Source: a virus
Direction: 5' to 3' (one strand)
DNA: 29,402 nucleotides
IMG/VR virus record: IMGVR_UViG_3300030329_000604
Location: 1 to 29,402 of that record
Part shown: piece by piece, positions 22,754-29,402 of the stretch
Numbering within the stretch: position 1 is the first letter of the stretch
Layout: each line of letters begins with the position of its first letter
Translations under genes and position numbers: made by a program
Notes under the pieces: model-generated
Told to the model about the DNA's origin: nothing
The model's database searches: none
Seen by the model: only the letters and a program-made list of their open reading frames with translations

Positions 22754-23308
22754 TTAATTTCCTATTATTAAATCTAATTGTTTTTCTAAGTCATTGCCAA
22801 ACGCATCTAATATAGCGTCTGATTGTTTTTCTAATTCTTCTGTAAATGGTTTACTAAAGAATTGTGTTCTTTCTAATCCCCTTTGTGCTATTGCTCTACC
22901 TATTAAAAAAGCAGCACTCTTTATATTGTTTTTTGTTTTAGCCAAAAATTTACCATCAGAACCTCTTAGTTTTAATGGTTTGTTAGCTATCCATTTTTCT
23001 ACTACACCTTTTGCTATGTTTTTTTTTCTAAACCTAAATGGACTTCCTTGTCCTCTCATTCTTCCTGACCCTTTAAAACCACCTGATCCTTTAACACCTT
23101 CATCTACGAACATCCAATAGTCTGATGCTTTGCCAAAGTCAAAAGTGAGTGTAACGCTTGTATTATTAGAAGTAACTAAATAATCAAATTCATTATAAAG
23201 CGTGTTTGCTCTAGTAGTCTTATTCTTTCTTTTAAGAATAGACTTACCTTCCTTAACAACTTTATTGCCAAGCATCTGCATTTCTTGTATGGTGTTGTCT
23301 AATTCCAT
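22754..23308 (-). CDS. Neck/tail-completion protein, HK97 gp10-like
   Basis: 184 aa. The order helix (TRANTLYNEFDYLVTSNNTS), a strand with FVDEGVKGSGGFKGSG and SPFRFRKKNIAKGVVEKW, then an alpha tail (KSAAFLIGRAIAQRGLERTQFF, SKPFTEELEKQS) matches the HK97 gp10 family, proteins at the head-tail junction. Typical members are 110-150 aa, so it is somewhat long. Its TAA overlaps by one base or abuts the neighbours, as expected for tail-completion genes. It lies next to the tail-terminator candidate. Confidence 0.7.
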   Translation of the reverse strand: MELDNTIQEMQMLGNKVVKEGKSILKRKNKTTRANTLYNEFDYLVTSNNTSVTLTFDFGKASDYWMFVDEGVKGSGGFKGSGRMRGQGSPFRFRKKNIAKGVVEKWIANKPLKLRGSDGKFLAKTKNNIKSAAFLIGRAIAQRGLERTQFFSKPFTEELEKQSDAILDAFGNDLEKQLDLIIGN

Positions 23309-23799
23309 TAACTATTAGGTGCTATTGGTACAATACAAAGATTGTTCTTATTATTTACTTGCATACTTATCGTAGAGGACCAACCTGTTAAAAGATTGTC
23401 AAAACGTGCAGTAAAAGGTTCTGCATTGATTGGCAAGTTTAAAACCACTTCACCATCTACCCACGATGTAGAGTATAAACTATGCTGAAACTCATTAATA
23501 ACATCTTGCATAATTTGTAGATTTTCACTTAGTGTATCTAACCTGCCTAATCTTTCTTTATTAGGTGCATCACCTACTTCATCATTTATCATATCTAGCA
23601 CATAAATTGTAAAGTTATATGTCAATACACCTTTGTCAATTACTGCGGTTCCTGGTTCTGCATAAAGTATAACATAATCTGTAGCACCAAGTTTATTAAT
23701 ATCTACTTCATCTAAGAAACCACTATGAAAAGAATTAATCATATAATGCTTTTCTGCTATTGTTTCTAAATATCCTACTACGTTTCTAAAAGTTATCAT
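23308..23799 (-). CDS. Tail-terminator candidate
   Basis: 163 aa. N-terminal amphipathic helix (ITFRNVVGYLETIAEKHYMI), a beta core (DYVILYAEPGTA, NFTIYVLDMIND), a central helix (LSENLQIMQDVINEFQHSLY) and a final strand pair (FTARFDNLLTGWSSTISMQV) follow the fold of tail-terminator proteins that cap the tail tube. The gene is next to a gp10-like neck protein and a chaperone, which agrees. Its 5' end overlaps the small chaperone-region gene by 14 bases. Confidence 0.55.
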   Translation of the reverse strand: MITFRNVVGYLETIAEKHYMINSFHSGFLDEVDINKLGATDYVILYAEPGTAVIDKGVLTYNFTIYVLDMINDEVGDAPNKERLGRLDTLSENLQIMQDVINEFQHSLYSTSWVDGEVVLNLPINAEPFTARFDNLLTGWSSTISMQVNNKNNLCIVPIAPNS

Positions 23800-23950
23800 A
23801 GTTACTACGTTGTTTATTATTGTAATCTTGAGAAAATGACAAATAAGTCAATACCTCTAAAATTGGTAATCTTGTTATCTTTTCTATGTTTAATATATTG
23901 TTATTAGCTAAGGAATATAATACATTGTACCAACCCCATTTAGACTGCAT
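23786..23950 (-). CDS. Small downstream part of the tail-chaperone pair, 54 aa or C-terminus of a frameshift product
   Basis: From the ATG at 23950-23948 the product is 54 aa (MQSKWGWYNVLYSLA to NF). It is in the -1 frame relative to the 23953-24534 gene, and the -1 frame stays open upstream to the nine-T run at 24029-24037. The WGWYNVLYSLANNNILNIEK stretch resembles the T-part of lambda GT-type proteins, encoded by frameshift in many phages. It may be made on its own from the ATG or only as part of the fusion. It is probably involved in recruiting tail tube subunits to the tape-measure. Confidence 0.65.
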   Translation of the reverse strand: MQSKWGWYNVLYSLANNNILNIEKITRLPILEVLTYLSFSQDYNNKQRSNYDNF

Positions 23951-23952
23951 CG

Positions 23953-24534
23953 TTATCCCCTTTGTAGTTTCTTTTCCTGTGCTACTAAATAACTGTGCGA
24001 AGTCTTGGCTAATTGTTCGCCTAAAGTCAAAAAAAAACCTAAACAATTTAATGCTATATCCATAGGACAATCTTTAAATAATTCTTCCTTAAACTCATCA
24101 GGATTGTATTCTTCTATGGCATATCTTTCATTCCTTTTAAATGTAATTTTTCTGTATAGTATTGACATTATAATATGTAAATTAACTATAGGTTCTTTGC
24201 AATAGCTTTCTAAATCAATATATTCACCTGTCGTAATGTTACTTAAATTAGGACAGAATCCATATTCTTCTTTGTTAAATGTAAATATCTTTCTAAAATC
24301 TTCTTTCTTAGGTTCAGTATCAATCATCTTCTTTACTATGTCCATTATTTCTAATAAGTCTTTGTAAGGCATTTTCTTTACTACAAATGGTGTAGTATTG
24401 CATAATAACGCTATGCTTTTAATTACTTTGTTTTTTTCACTTCCTTTTCCTTCTTGTATTTTTAAATACTTTTGATACGTTCCTATTGTTATATCTGCCC
24501 AATTATCAGGTATTATTAATTTAACTTCCTTCAT
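23953..24534 (-). CDS. Tail-assembly chaperone (G-like), 193 aa
   Basis: The preferred ATG is 24534-24532 (MKEVKLIIPDNWADITIGTY), because the frame upstream runs into terminase coding and includes an unlikely 19-residue lead. The protein is helical, with GEYIDLESYCKEPIVNLHII and an end GFFLTLGEQLAKTSHSYL, typical for tail-assembly chaperones of Bacteroidetes phages. Its 3' part contains the run T TTT TTT TTG which permits a -1 shift into the downstream frame, making a product of about 249 aa. It lies after the terminase genes, unusually early in the morphogenesis series. Confidence 0.7.
   Translation of the reverse strand: MKEVKLIIPDNWADITIGTYQKYLKIQEGKGSEKNKVIKSIALLCNTTPFVVKKMPYKDLLEIMDIVKKMIDTEPKKEDFRKIFTFNKEEYGFCPNLSNITTGEYIDLESYCKEPIVNLHIIMSILYRKITFKRNERYAIEEYNPDEFKEELFKDCPMDIALNCLGFFLTLGEQLAKTSHSYLVAQEKKLQRG
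24029..24037 (-). promoter_or_regulatory. Putative -1 programmed frameshift slippery site (nine T)
   Basis: On the minus strand the codons GGT TTT TTT TTG form T-TTT-TTT, an X-XXY-YYZ heptamer. Sliding back one base continues as TTT GAC TTT AGG and stays open through to the stop at 23786, joining the chaperone to the MQSKWGWY part. Gene order and family match known G/GT frameshifts. Confidence 0.65.
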
Positions 24535-24568
24535 TACTAATAAATATAAATTATGATTATTTGTTTTT
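24535..24568 (-). promoter_or_regulatory. AT-rich leader with TTTATATTTATTAGT before the tail chaperone
   Basis: The minus strand reads AAATAATCATAATTTATATT then TATTAGTA and the ATG at 24534. It contains the same TATATTTATTAG element as the leaders before 14723 and 15763. This also supports the internal ATG at 24534 as the start, and the leader may be a promoter for the morphogenesis genes. Confidence 0.4.
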
Positions 24569-25726
24569 TTACAATATATAATACTTGCCACTATGATTTA
24601 TAGATAGCTTATTTAAGCATAGATAACGCACAGCATCAACTAAGTGATCGTTTACTTTTACAGGTGCATTTAAAACATCGCCATTTTTATCTGTTGCCCA
24701 TTTGTAGCTACGAAATTCCTTAATAGCATTAAGACTATCTTTAGTTATGTTTAGCTTGTATCTACGCATTATATCTATGCCTAAATGTATTCCTGCGCCT
24801 TTTTTAGCAGGTTTTATATTAAACCCTTGTCTATATATTTCTTCTATTGATTTAGGTTCTGCTGAATCGCCTATTATTTCTGTTGTCCTATCTATGCCAA
24901 GTTCTTTCATTTTGTTAGCAAGATCAGTATTAGTTAATCTTTTCTTATATAGCAATTCTCTAATATATAGACTATCATCTAATTGCCTTACTTCTACTAA
25001 TGCAGTAGGACTATTAGTAAAGCCAAAGTCTAAACCATAGCCAATTAATCTACCTTGCACATCATCTACTAAATTAAACTGCCTAAATATCTGTGTGCTA
25101 ACACTACCGATTTCACCCATACCATAAACACGCCAATACTCTGGATCAAGGTCTTTTAATCTTTCAATCTCTGCTATTGTGTCTTTATCTAAAAATGGAT
25201 TAGCTAAATATGTTGATTTTAAAAATGTGCAATCATCTCTAGTAATTACCTTTTCATATATCCAAGAATAAGGATCAGAAGGATTATAGTCTAAATATAT
25301 TTTTCCTGAACATCTTAACGTAAGTTGCACCCAAGATTCAAAATCAAATTCATTTGCTTCGTTAAGCCATAAATAATCACGTTTACGCCCTCTAATCTTC
25401 TGCGGTTGATCTACACTAATAAACTCTAATAAATTGCCATTAAGCATATAAGACAGTTCAGACTTATTATGGTTAGCTTCTGAATATAATTCTAACTCTT
25501 TAAGAATAGAAATTACATCACGATATGCAGTACCCTTTAATGCAGGAAGTGTTTTTCTACATATTGTAAATACTTTGCCTGTTTCTTCTAAACACTTTAC
25601 AATAAATAACTGACAAAGCGAATAGGTCTTAGAACTTCGTGTACCCCCTTGTAAACACGTTATTCTTGTATTAGACCTATACGCCTTGTGGAATACATTA
25701 GTAGTTTTAATCTTTCCCTGTATCAA
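24569..25726 (-). CDS. terL: Large terminase subunit
   Basis: 385 aa. The ATPase has GGTRSSKT (27-34, Walker A) and YLWLNEANE (118-126, Walker B); the nuclease has D233 in GLDFGFTN, D287 in IIGDSAEP and D364 in NDHLVDAVRY. It powers DNA into the prohead and cuts the concatemer. It is on the short side, typical for Bacteroidetes phage terminases. The start overlaps the small subunit gene by 20 bases. A circularly overlapping contig would suit headful packaging, but the same would be seen for a cos phage. Confidence 0.95.
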   Translation of the reverse strand: MIQGKIKTTNVFHKAYRSNTRITCLQGGTRSSKTYSLCQLFIVKCLEETGKVFTICRKTLPALKGTAYRDVISILKELELYSEANHNKSELSYMLNGNLLEFISVDQPQKIRGRKRDYLWLNEANEFDFESWVQLTLRCSGKIYLDYNPSDPYSWIYEKVITRDDCTFLKSTYLANPFLDKDTIAEIERLKDLDPEYWRVYGMGEIGSVSTQIFRQFNLVDDVQGRLIGYGLDFGFTNSPTALVEVRQLDDSLYIRELLYKKRLTNTDLANKMKELGIDRTTEIIGDSAEPKSIEEIYRQGFNIKPAKKGAGIHLGIDIMRRYKLNITKDSLNAIKEFRSYKWATDKNGDVLNAPVKVNDHLVDAVRYLCLNKLSINHSGKYYIL

Positions 25727-26054
25727 TAACTTCTATTTTAAGTTCAGTTAATGGTTTGCCACCACTTGTAATGTCTAGCTTTTCAGCATATCCTCTATCT
25801 TTAGCTTTTGACTTTAGATAGAATATGATACTTGTTTCTTTTCCAGAAGATATATTCTTTATTAATTGCCCTTCTACATAATCAATCTGTGCTTCTTTAA
25901 TATCTTCTACTGCTTTAGCAAATTCCGCATCTTCTTTTAAGTATCTATAGTATGTGCTTCTGCTTATATTACCTGCCTTTTTACAAGCGTGATATATTAG
26001 TCCTTGCGTTTCTTGTAACGCTTTTAATAATTTCTCTTTTTTATTCTGTGCCAT
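25707..26054 (-). CDS. terS: Small terminase subunit
   Basis: 115 aa. An N-terminal HTH (LLKALQETQGLIYHACKKAG followed by NISRSTYYRYL) is followed by an oligomerisation helix (KAVEDIKEAQIDYVEGQLIK) and a beta/extended C-term (SKAKDRGYAEKLDITSGGKP). These are features of the small terminase that recognises phage DNA and gives it to the large subunit. Overlap with terL and common family layout make the call firm. Confidence 0.85.
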   Translation of the reverse strand: MAQNKKEKLLKALQETQGLIYHACKKAGNISRSTYYRYLKEDAEFAKAVEDIKEAQIDYVEGQLIKNISSGKETSIIFYLKSKAKDRGYAEKLDITSGGKPLTELKIEVIDTGKD

Positions 26055-26071
26055 TTGTATTATTTAATCTA

Positions 26072-27166
26072 TTATAATTTAACTGCCTTTTGTCCTGTAA
26101 ACTGTTCCCATCTTTCTATAATTACATCACAGTATTTAGTATCTAATTCCATTCCATAACATATTCTATTAGTTTTTTCACAAGCTATTAATGTTGAACC
26201 ACTACCAAGAAATAAATCAACTATTTTTTCTGTATCTTTTCCAATATCTTTTAAAATATCAACAAACAGTTTTGTTGGTTTTTGTGTTGGGTGTAATCTT
26301 TTCCCACCATCTGAATTTACAAAACCCCCGTGAACTACCTTATAAAATCTATCAAAGCCACTTTCTATATCAATCCAAGCCAATTCAAATGGACTTCCTA
26401 ATGCTTTCTCTGCACCTTCCCCTCTTTTATACCACACAAGCCACCTACCTCTATGTGGTAATTTAGATGGAAAACAATTAGCACCAAATACTACTTTTAC
26501 ACAATCAAATAAAAAAACTGTGTCTAAATTAATTTCTTTATCATCATTTTTTATAACATCAAAAGTATTAGAAGTTTTATATCCTGAATTTTTAGAAGAA
26601 TAATTTATTCCATAGGGAGGATCTGTTAATACCATATCTGCTTTTTCCCCATTCATTAATTTATTAACATCACTTTCTTTTGTGCTATCTCCGCACATCA
26701 ATCTGTGCTTTCCTAATTGCCAAACATCACCAAGTTTAACCCTGCTTTCTTTTACTTCTGGTATATGGTCATCTTCTGTATTGCCCTCTGTAATTTTATC
26801 AATGTTAATATCAAGGTCAATGTGTTTAAAACCCCAATCAGTAAGTTCATCTATATCAAATTCATTAGCTAAAATATCCATATCAAAGTCACCTGTGTTT
26901 TTATTTAGTCTAATGTTTAATTCTCTTTCTTCTTCTTTGCTTAAATCTAATACTACACAATCTAATTCTGTGTGCTTTAATTCTTTACAAATTTTATAAC
27001 GCTGATGCCCACCAATAATAGTCATATCTTTATTTACAACAATTGGTTCTACTAAAGAAAATTTAGATAGTGACTTTTTTAAGTCATTATATTGCTTTGT
27101 GCTAATCTGTCTAGGATTATACGTTGCAGGTTTTAATTTATTTATTTTTATTAATTCTATTTTCAT
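26072..27166 (-). CDS. ParB-like domain fused to DNA methyltransferase
   Basis: 364 aa. Residues 1-95 form a ParB/sulfiredoxin-like domain (LKPATYNPRQIS at 11-22, GGHQR at 52-56). Residues 140-364 form a beta-class methyltransferase: TDPPYG (181-186), HPTQKP (292-297), DLFLGSGST (317-325). The combination is common in phages; the ParB-like part may help DNA binding or hydrolyse NTP. It lies immediately upstream of the small terminase, in contrast to the other two methyltransferases in the variable site, and probably belongs to the core genome. Packaging-linked modification is possible but speculative. Confidence 0.92.
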   Translation of the reverse strand: MKIELIKINKLKPATYNPRQISTKQYNDLKKSLSKFSLVEPIVVNKDMTIIGGHQRYKICKELKHTELDCVVLDLSKEEERELNIRLNKNTGDFDMDILANEFDIDELTDWGFKHIDLDINIDKITEGNTEDDHIPEVKESRVKLGDVWQLGKHRLMCGDSTKESDVNKLMNGEKADMVLTDPPYGINYSSKNSGYKTSNTFDVIKNDDKEINLDTVFLFDCVKVVFGANCFPSKLPHRGRWLVWYKRGEGAEKALGSPFELAWIDIESGFDRFYKVVHGGFVNSDGGKRLHPTQKPTKLFVDILKDIGKDTEKIVDLFLGSGSTLIACEKTNRICYGMELDTKYCDVIIERWEQFTGQKAVKL

Positions 27167-27425
27167 ATCTTTTATTCATTACTGATTTAAAAGAATCTAA
27201 CATTTGTTGTCTTGTTCTTTTTATTTTTTTATTTCTTTCAACATATAAATATGTATGTATTGGTTCACCTGTTTTTTTGTCTGCAAAAAATATGTTTTTA
27301 GTTCCTTCACAATATAATAACATTACATCTTTTTTAAAATGTTCAGACGCCTTAAATTCTATAAATTCCCAATCATTGAAAATCCACCATTTAGCTTCAT
27401 TGTATGTCATTTCTTCTATTTTCAT
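27138..27425 (-). CDS. Hypothetical protein, 95 aa
   Basis: Alpha/beta composition: N-terminal acidic helix with TYNEAKWWIFNDWEFIEF, central strand (KDVMLLYCEGTKNIFFADKK) and a highly basic C-terminal helix (ERNKKIKRTRQQMLDSFKSV). No family recognised. The gene overlaps the ParB-methyltransferase gene by 29 bases and the HNH gene by 29 bases, so the three are closely coupled. The basic end may bind nucleic acid. Confidence 0.65.
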   Translation of the reverse strand: MKIEEMTYNEAKWWIFNDWEFIEFKASEHFKKDVMLLYCEGTKNIFFADKKTGEPIHTYLYVERNKKIKRTRQQMLDSFKSVMNKRYENRINKNK

Positions 27426-27687
27426 ATTTTTTTAAGTATTCTATGTTGTAATATATTTGCTGACAGACTAATTCCAAATGCTTTATTCTGCAAAACATAT
27501 TAAATGCAGAATCCGATTCAGCTTTATTATGACAATCCCTGCATAAACCCATTAGATTTTCTATATAATCTTTTGAACTTGAACCACCCATACCACGCCC
27601 TTCTAAATGGTGTATGTCAACTGCCCTGTCCTGCTGACACATTTCGCACATTATGAAGTCTGTTTCCCCATAATTAAAAAATGTCAT
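27397..27687 (-). CDS. HNH endonuclease
   Basis: 96 aa from ATG 27687-27685. C14-x-x-C17 and C49-x-x-C52 form the zinc knuckle; H26-H27, N44 and H53 fit the HNH catalytic order in IHHLEGRGMGG...LCRDCHNK. HNH proteins near terminase genes cut or nick DNA and often stimulate packaging. A longer frame to 27768 is open but overlaps the zinc-ribbon gene, so the internal start, seven bases after that gene's stop, is preferred. It could also be a homing-type enzyme but there is no sign of an interrupted gene. Confidence 0.85.
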   Translation of the reverse strand: MTFFNYGETDFIMCEMCQQDRAVDIHHLEGRGMGGSSSKDYIENLMGLCRDCHNKAESDSAFNMFCRIKHLELVCQQIYYNIEYLKKYENRRNDIQ

Positions 27688-27694
27688 ATATACT

Positions 27695-27853
27695 TTAGTA
27701 TGCTTTTTCAACTCTCTTTGGCATTTTATGTAAATCATCACTAGGCAAAGACAATATAAAATCACCATTACAGAAGCAGCACTTACCTTTCTTAATTAAA
27801 CTAACCCTTGTACAACTAATGCAGAATCTAAATATCTGTTTAACCTTATTCAT
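27695..27853 (-). CDS. Zinc-ribbon peptide, 52 aa
   Basis: ATG at 27853-27851 overlaps the upstream gene by 8 bases, stop TAA at 27697-27695. C11-x-x-C14 and C25-C26-x-C28 (FCISC, then KCCFCNGD) give a zinc ribbon, followed by a short basic helix (HKMPKRVEKAY). It lies directly before the HNH nuclease. It may be an accessory to the nuclease or to transcription. Function unknown; the four suitably spaced Cys and tight packing support its reality. Confidence 0.7.
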   Translation of the reverse strand: MNKVKQIFRFCISCTRVSLIKKGKCCFCNGDFILSLPSDDLHKMPKRVEKAY

Positions 27854-28199
27854 TTTTGCAGCTATTTTCATATACCTTTTTTAATTTGCTTAATGTTTGT
27901 TGAACACAACTACCACAACCTGATGCTTTTTTATTAGCGTTAAAAACTTTATTATATAGCTTAACCATAATAGCTTGATCCTGTGCGGTTATTCTATCGT
28001 GTATTCTAGGTAATACTTCCTCGTATATTTTCATTTCATCTTCTGTAAATTGTCTTGAATATGGGTATAATTTATTAAGAGCTTGTTTACGTTCTTCACA
28101 ACCACAATCATCACCTAATACTTTTTTAGCTACCTTGTCAATTCCTGTAGCTTTAAATACTTTTTCTACTGAATCACCAAGTCCTTTACTTTTTGTCAT
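27846..28199 (-). CDS. Conserved hypothetical phage protein with Cys pairs, 117 aa
   Basis: Begins MTKSKGLGDSVEKVFKATGI, with CGC at 32-34 (DDCGCEERKQALNKLYPYS) and CGSC at about 95-98. I recall similar proteins with GLGD...VEKV and GDDCGC from Bacteroidetes phages, always unassigned. The Cys pairs could bind zinc. It overlaps the upstream gene by 14 bases and the zinc-ribbon gene by 8. It may be a structural or packaging accessory in the gene set before the terminases. Confidence 0.65.
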   Translation of the reverse strand: MTKSKGLGDSVEKVFKATGIDKVAKKVLGDDCGCEERKQALNKLYPYSRQFTEDEMKIYEEVLPRIHDRITAQDQAIMVKLYNKVFNANKKASGCGSCVQQTLSKLKKVYENSCKNE

Positions 28200-28425
28200 T
28201 TTGTAACTTTTTTAAAATTTTATCTTTTACTTTTTCATCATCTATAATATCCAGAAGTTTGTGCAAGGCATAAGAAGCAGCTTCATTTATCTGCATATCA
28301 AAACCTTCTTTAGTTCCTAATACATAAGTCTGACCTTTCTCATCACCAAAAGAAACCATATTATACTTCTTAATCAATGTAGTATCTGCTTTTTTTATGG
28401 CTCTAAGTATTCTGCTTTTCTTCAT
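28186..28425 (-). CDS. Hypothetical protein, 79 aa
   Basis: Basic start (MKKSRILRAIKKADTTLIKK), a short beta region (YNMVSFGDEKGQTYVLGTKE), then helix (EAASYALHKLLDIIDDEKVK) and basic end. No family recognised. Its ATG overlaps the stop of a tiny membrane-protein gene as ATGA, and its 3' end overlaps the following gene by 14 bases. Confidence 0.65.
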   Translation of the reverse strand: MKKSRILRAIKKADTTLIKKYNMVSFGDEKGQTYVLGTKEGFDMQINEAASYALHKLLDIIDDEKVKDKILKKLQNDKK

Positions 28426-28511
28426 AATATAGCTGCTAATAATAAACCAAACACTACAAATGTAACTATGCCAACAAATAAGTCAGCAATAATATCTTCT
28501 TTATCTTTCAT
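28422..28511 (-). CDS. Tiny membrane protein, 29 aa
   Basis: A charged start (MKDKEDIIAD) and one hydrophobic segment (LFVGIVTFVVFGLLLAAIL) to the end. ATG lies inside the end of the sigma-like gene (11-base overlap), and TGA overlaps the next ATG as ATGA. The gene fills what would otherwise be a 75-base gap. Function unknown. Confidence 0.65.
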   Translation of the reverse strand: MKDKEDIIADLFVGIVTFVVFGLLLAAIL

Positions 28512-29007
28512 TTTTTAAATAGTTTTTTACGTTCTTAATTGCCTTGTAAATAGTAGCCCTAGATATTCTAGTTGCTTTAGCTAATGAATTTAAACTATGC
28601 GAATCTCTATAATATATTCTAAATAATTCTGCATCAAACCAATATAAATCTTGTAGCTTTTTTTCAATCCATTCTAAGCGTTCTTCTACTTCTTTTTTAT
28701 CTTTTATCGTATATGTAGTATTATCAGCAGTAATGCTTTCTATAGTAGTTGTAGTATGAAATTCATAATACTTATTGTATTTGTAATAGTACCTGCTTGT
28801 TTTAGAATGATATTGATTTAGCATTACTCTGGCTATGTAGAATGTTAATTGTTTTTTCTTTATTATTTCATTTATCCTGTCCTGATCACATTTATAAAGT
28901 TCTTCAATTACAAAACTTAATAAATCATCTTTGCCCTTTTCACCTGCTATATTGTAAGCCATATCTTTTAGCTTGTCATAGTTCTCTATCAGGTATTTAT
29001 TTAGCAT
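28501..29007 (-). CDS. Sigma-factor-like HTH protein
   Basis: 168 aa. N-terminal helices (NKYLIENYDKLKDMAYNIAG, KDDLLSFVIEELYK) resemble region 2 of small sigma factors; KKKQLTFYIARVMLNQYHSK fits the helix that follows. The C-terminal HTH (HSLNSLAKATRISRATIYKA, about 134-156) resembles region 4. Such proteins occur in Bacteroidetes phages and may be phage sigma factors or degenerate relatives. It is placed at the end of the early genes and before the morphogenesis genes, so control of late transcription is an attractive idea. Confidence 0.6.
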   Translation of the reverse strand: MLNKYLIENYDKLKDMAYNIAGEKGKDDLLSFVIEELYKCDQDRINEIIKKKQLTFYIARVMLNQYHSKTSRYYYKYNKYYEFHTTTTIESITADNTTYTIKDKKEVEERLEWIEKKLQDLYWFDAELFRIYYRDSHSLNSLAKATRISRATIYKAIKNVKNYLKNER

Positions 29008-29282
29008 ATTTTAATTATAGAAGGTATATTTAATTGCTTTAATAAGTTGTATTCTACATTAGATATTTTACCTATTTCTACTTCTGCTATATTGTCAAAT
29101 CTCTTTTGTAGTTTCTTATAAATATAATTTTCTATATTATCATTTTTTTTCAAATCTCGTAAAACAAACGACATCTCTGCACCAGAATCAAACAAAATTG
29201 TAAACAATAGGCTGTTAGTATCTACATAATTCCAATATAATCTGTCCTTTCTTGTATTAAAAAATGTTGGCTTTCTTTTCAT
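29001..29282 (-). CDS. Hypothetical protein, 93 aa (complete allele)
   Basis: Start ATG 29282-29280 overlaps the VRR-NUC stop as ATGA. Contains TILFDSGAEMSFVLRDLKKN and a basic middle, ending PSIIKIC. No family recognised. A second copy with a different N-terminus and TTG start occurs at 1-207, where methyltransferase 1 stands before it. It overlaps the sigma-like gene by 7 bases. Confidence 0.7.
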   Translation of the reverse strand: MKRKPTFFNTRKDRLYWNYVDTNSLLFTILFDSGAEMSFVLRDLKKNDNIENYIYKKLQKRFDNIAEVEIGKISNVEYNLLKQLNIPSIIKIC

Positions 29283-29402
29283 TTTATATATCCACTCATA
29301 TACGTTTCTATAACAGCAATAGCAGTATCTAAGTCATAGCATATTTCTGATATATAACCACGTTTATTTAATTGTTCATTCCAATACCATTGGTGCTGTG
29401 TA
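29076..29402. repeat. Right terminal overlap with 1-207 and 1753-1876
   Basis: Bases 29076-29282 match 1-207 and bases 29279-29402 match 1753-1876 (4 differences in 124 bases). The two matches are adjacent here but separated by 1.55 kb at the left end, the methyltransferase cassette. The end is thus an alternative, cassette-free allele of the left end. Confidence 0.9.
29279..29402 (-). CDS. Partial VRR-NUC nuclease (C-terminal 40 residues), cassette-free allele
   Basis: The frame from the window edge to TGA at 29281-29279 encodes the C-terminal part of the nuclease encoded at 1753-2118 with four nucleotide differences. It includes the QHQWYWNEQLNKR stretch but not the catalytic GIPD or ELK. 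It is cut by the window end only; there is no sign that it is broken. Confidence 0.85.
   Translation of the reverse strand, partial: TQHQWYWNEQLNKRGYISEICYDLDTAIAVIETYMSGYIK

Noticed and set aside
23786-24070. 94-aa frame as an independent gene from its most upstream start
   Set aside because: The first 40 residues are the -1 frame of the chaperone gene; better explained by frameshifting at the T-run or by the ATG at 23950.
27397-27768. Longer HNH protein of 123 aa
   Set aside because: The upstream extension overlaps the zinc-ribbon gene and has no domain content; the ATG at 27687 sits right after that gene's stop.
1-29402. tRNA genes, CRISPR array, integrase or attachment sites
   Set aside because: No cloverleaf-like segment, no regularly spaced repeats and no recombinase motif was seen; gaps are too short for most of these.

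Overview
The window is almost certainly a near-complete genome of a tailed phage (HK97-type head, siphovirus-like tail) infecting a Bacteroidetes host, probably a flavobacterium. The evidence is very AT-rich DNA, almost no Shine-Dalgarno sequences, a Bacteroidetes-type -7 promoter box (TATATTTG, 4133-4140) and several families I know mainly from Bacteroidetes phages (DUF4373, DUF3127-like, DUF6712-like connector). No integrase, tRNA, IS element or CRISPR array was seen. No stretch over 300 bases lacks a gene.

The two ends are the same locus. Bases 1-207 match 29076-29282 and bases 1753-1876 match 29279-29402, so the map is circular. The left end carries two DNA methyltransferase genes between a VRR-NUC nuclease gene and a 93-aa gene. 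The right end carries the same two flanking genes directly abutting. The contig thus seems to hold two alleles of one variable methyltransferase site (about 29.08 kb with the cassette, 27.53 kb without).

Read as a circle, nearly everything is one leftward (minus strand) transcription series. It starts at 3996 with a small HTH protein, a putative annealing-type protein, a ssDNA-binding-like protein, a DUF4373 replication-type protein, a tiny membrane protein and the VRR-NUC nuclease, followed by the methyltransferase cassette at 204-1756. From 29282 it continues with a hypothetical gene, a sigma-like HTH protein, small accessory genes, a zinc-ribbon peptide, an HNH nuclease, a ParB-methyltransferase fusion, and the small and large terminase. 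Then come a tail chaperone with a probable -1 frameshift, tail completion and neck proteins, large tail proteins, the tape measure, XkdF protease, scaffold-like protein, major capsid protein and portal with C-terminal extra domains. The series ends with connector, fibre-like protein, an outer-membrane-barrel-like protein with an EF-hand loop, a Cys-rich micropeptide, a membrane coiled-coil protein, a secreted thioredoxin-fold protein, M15 endolysin, holin and a metallophosphoesterase. The tail module precedes the head module, and the portal comes after the capsid gene.

The only plus-strand genes are a three-gene module at 4167-4860 (two tiny ORFs and a winged-helix protein). It diverges from the HTH gene across a region with nested palindromes, which looks like the regulatory switch. 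Many very small genes are tied into the series by ATGA stop-start overlaps. Two intrinsic terminators lie after the capsid gene and after the next structural gene.
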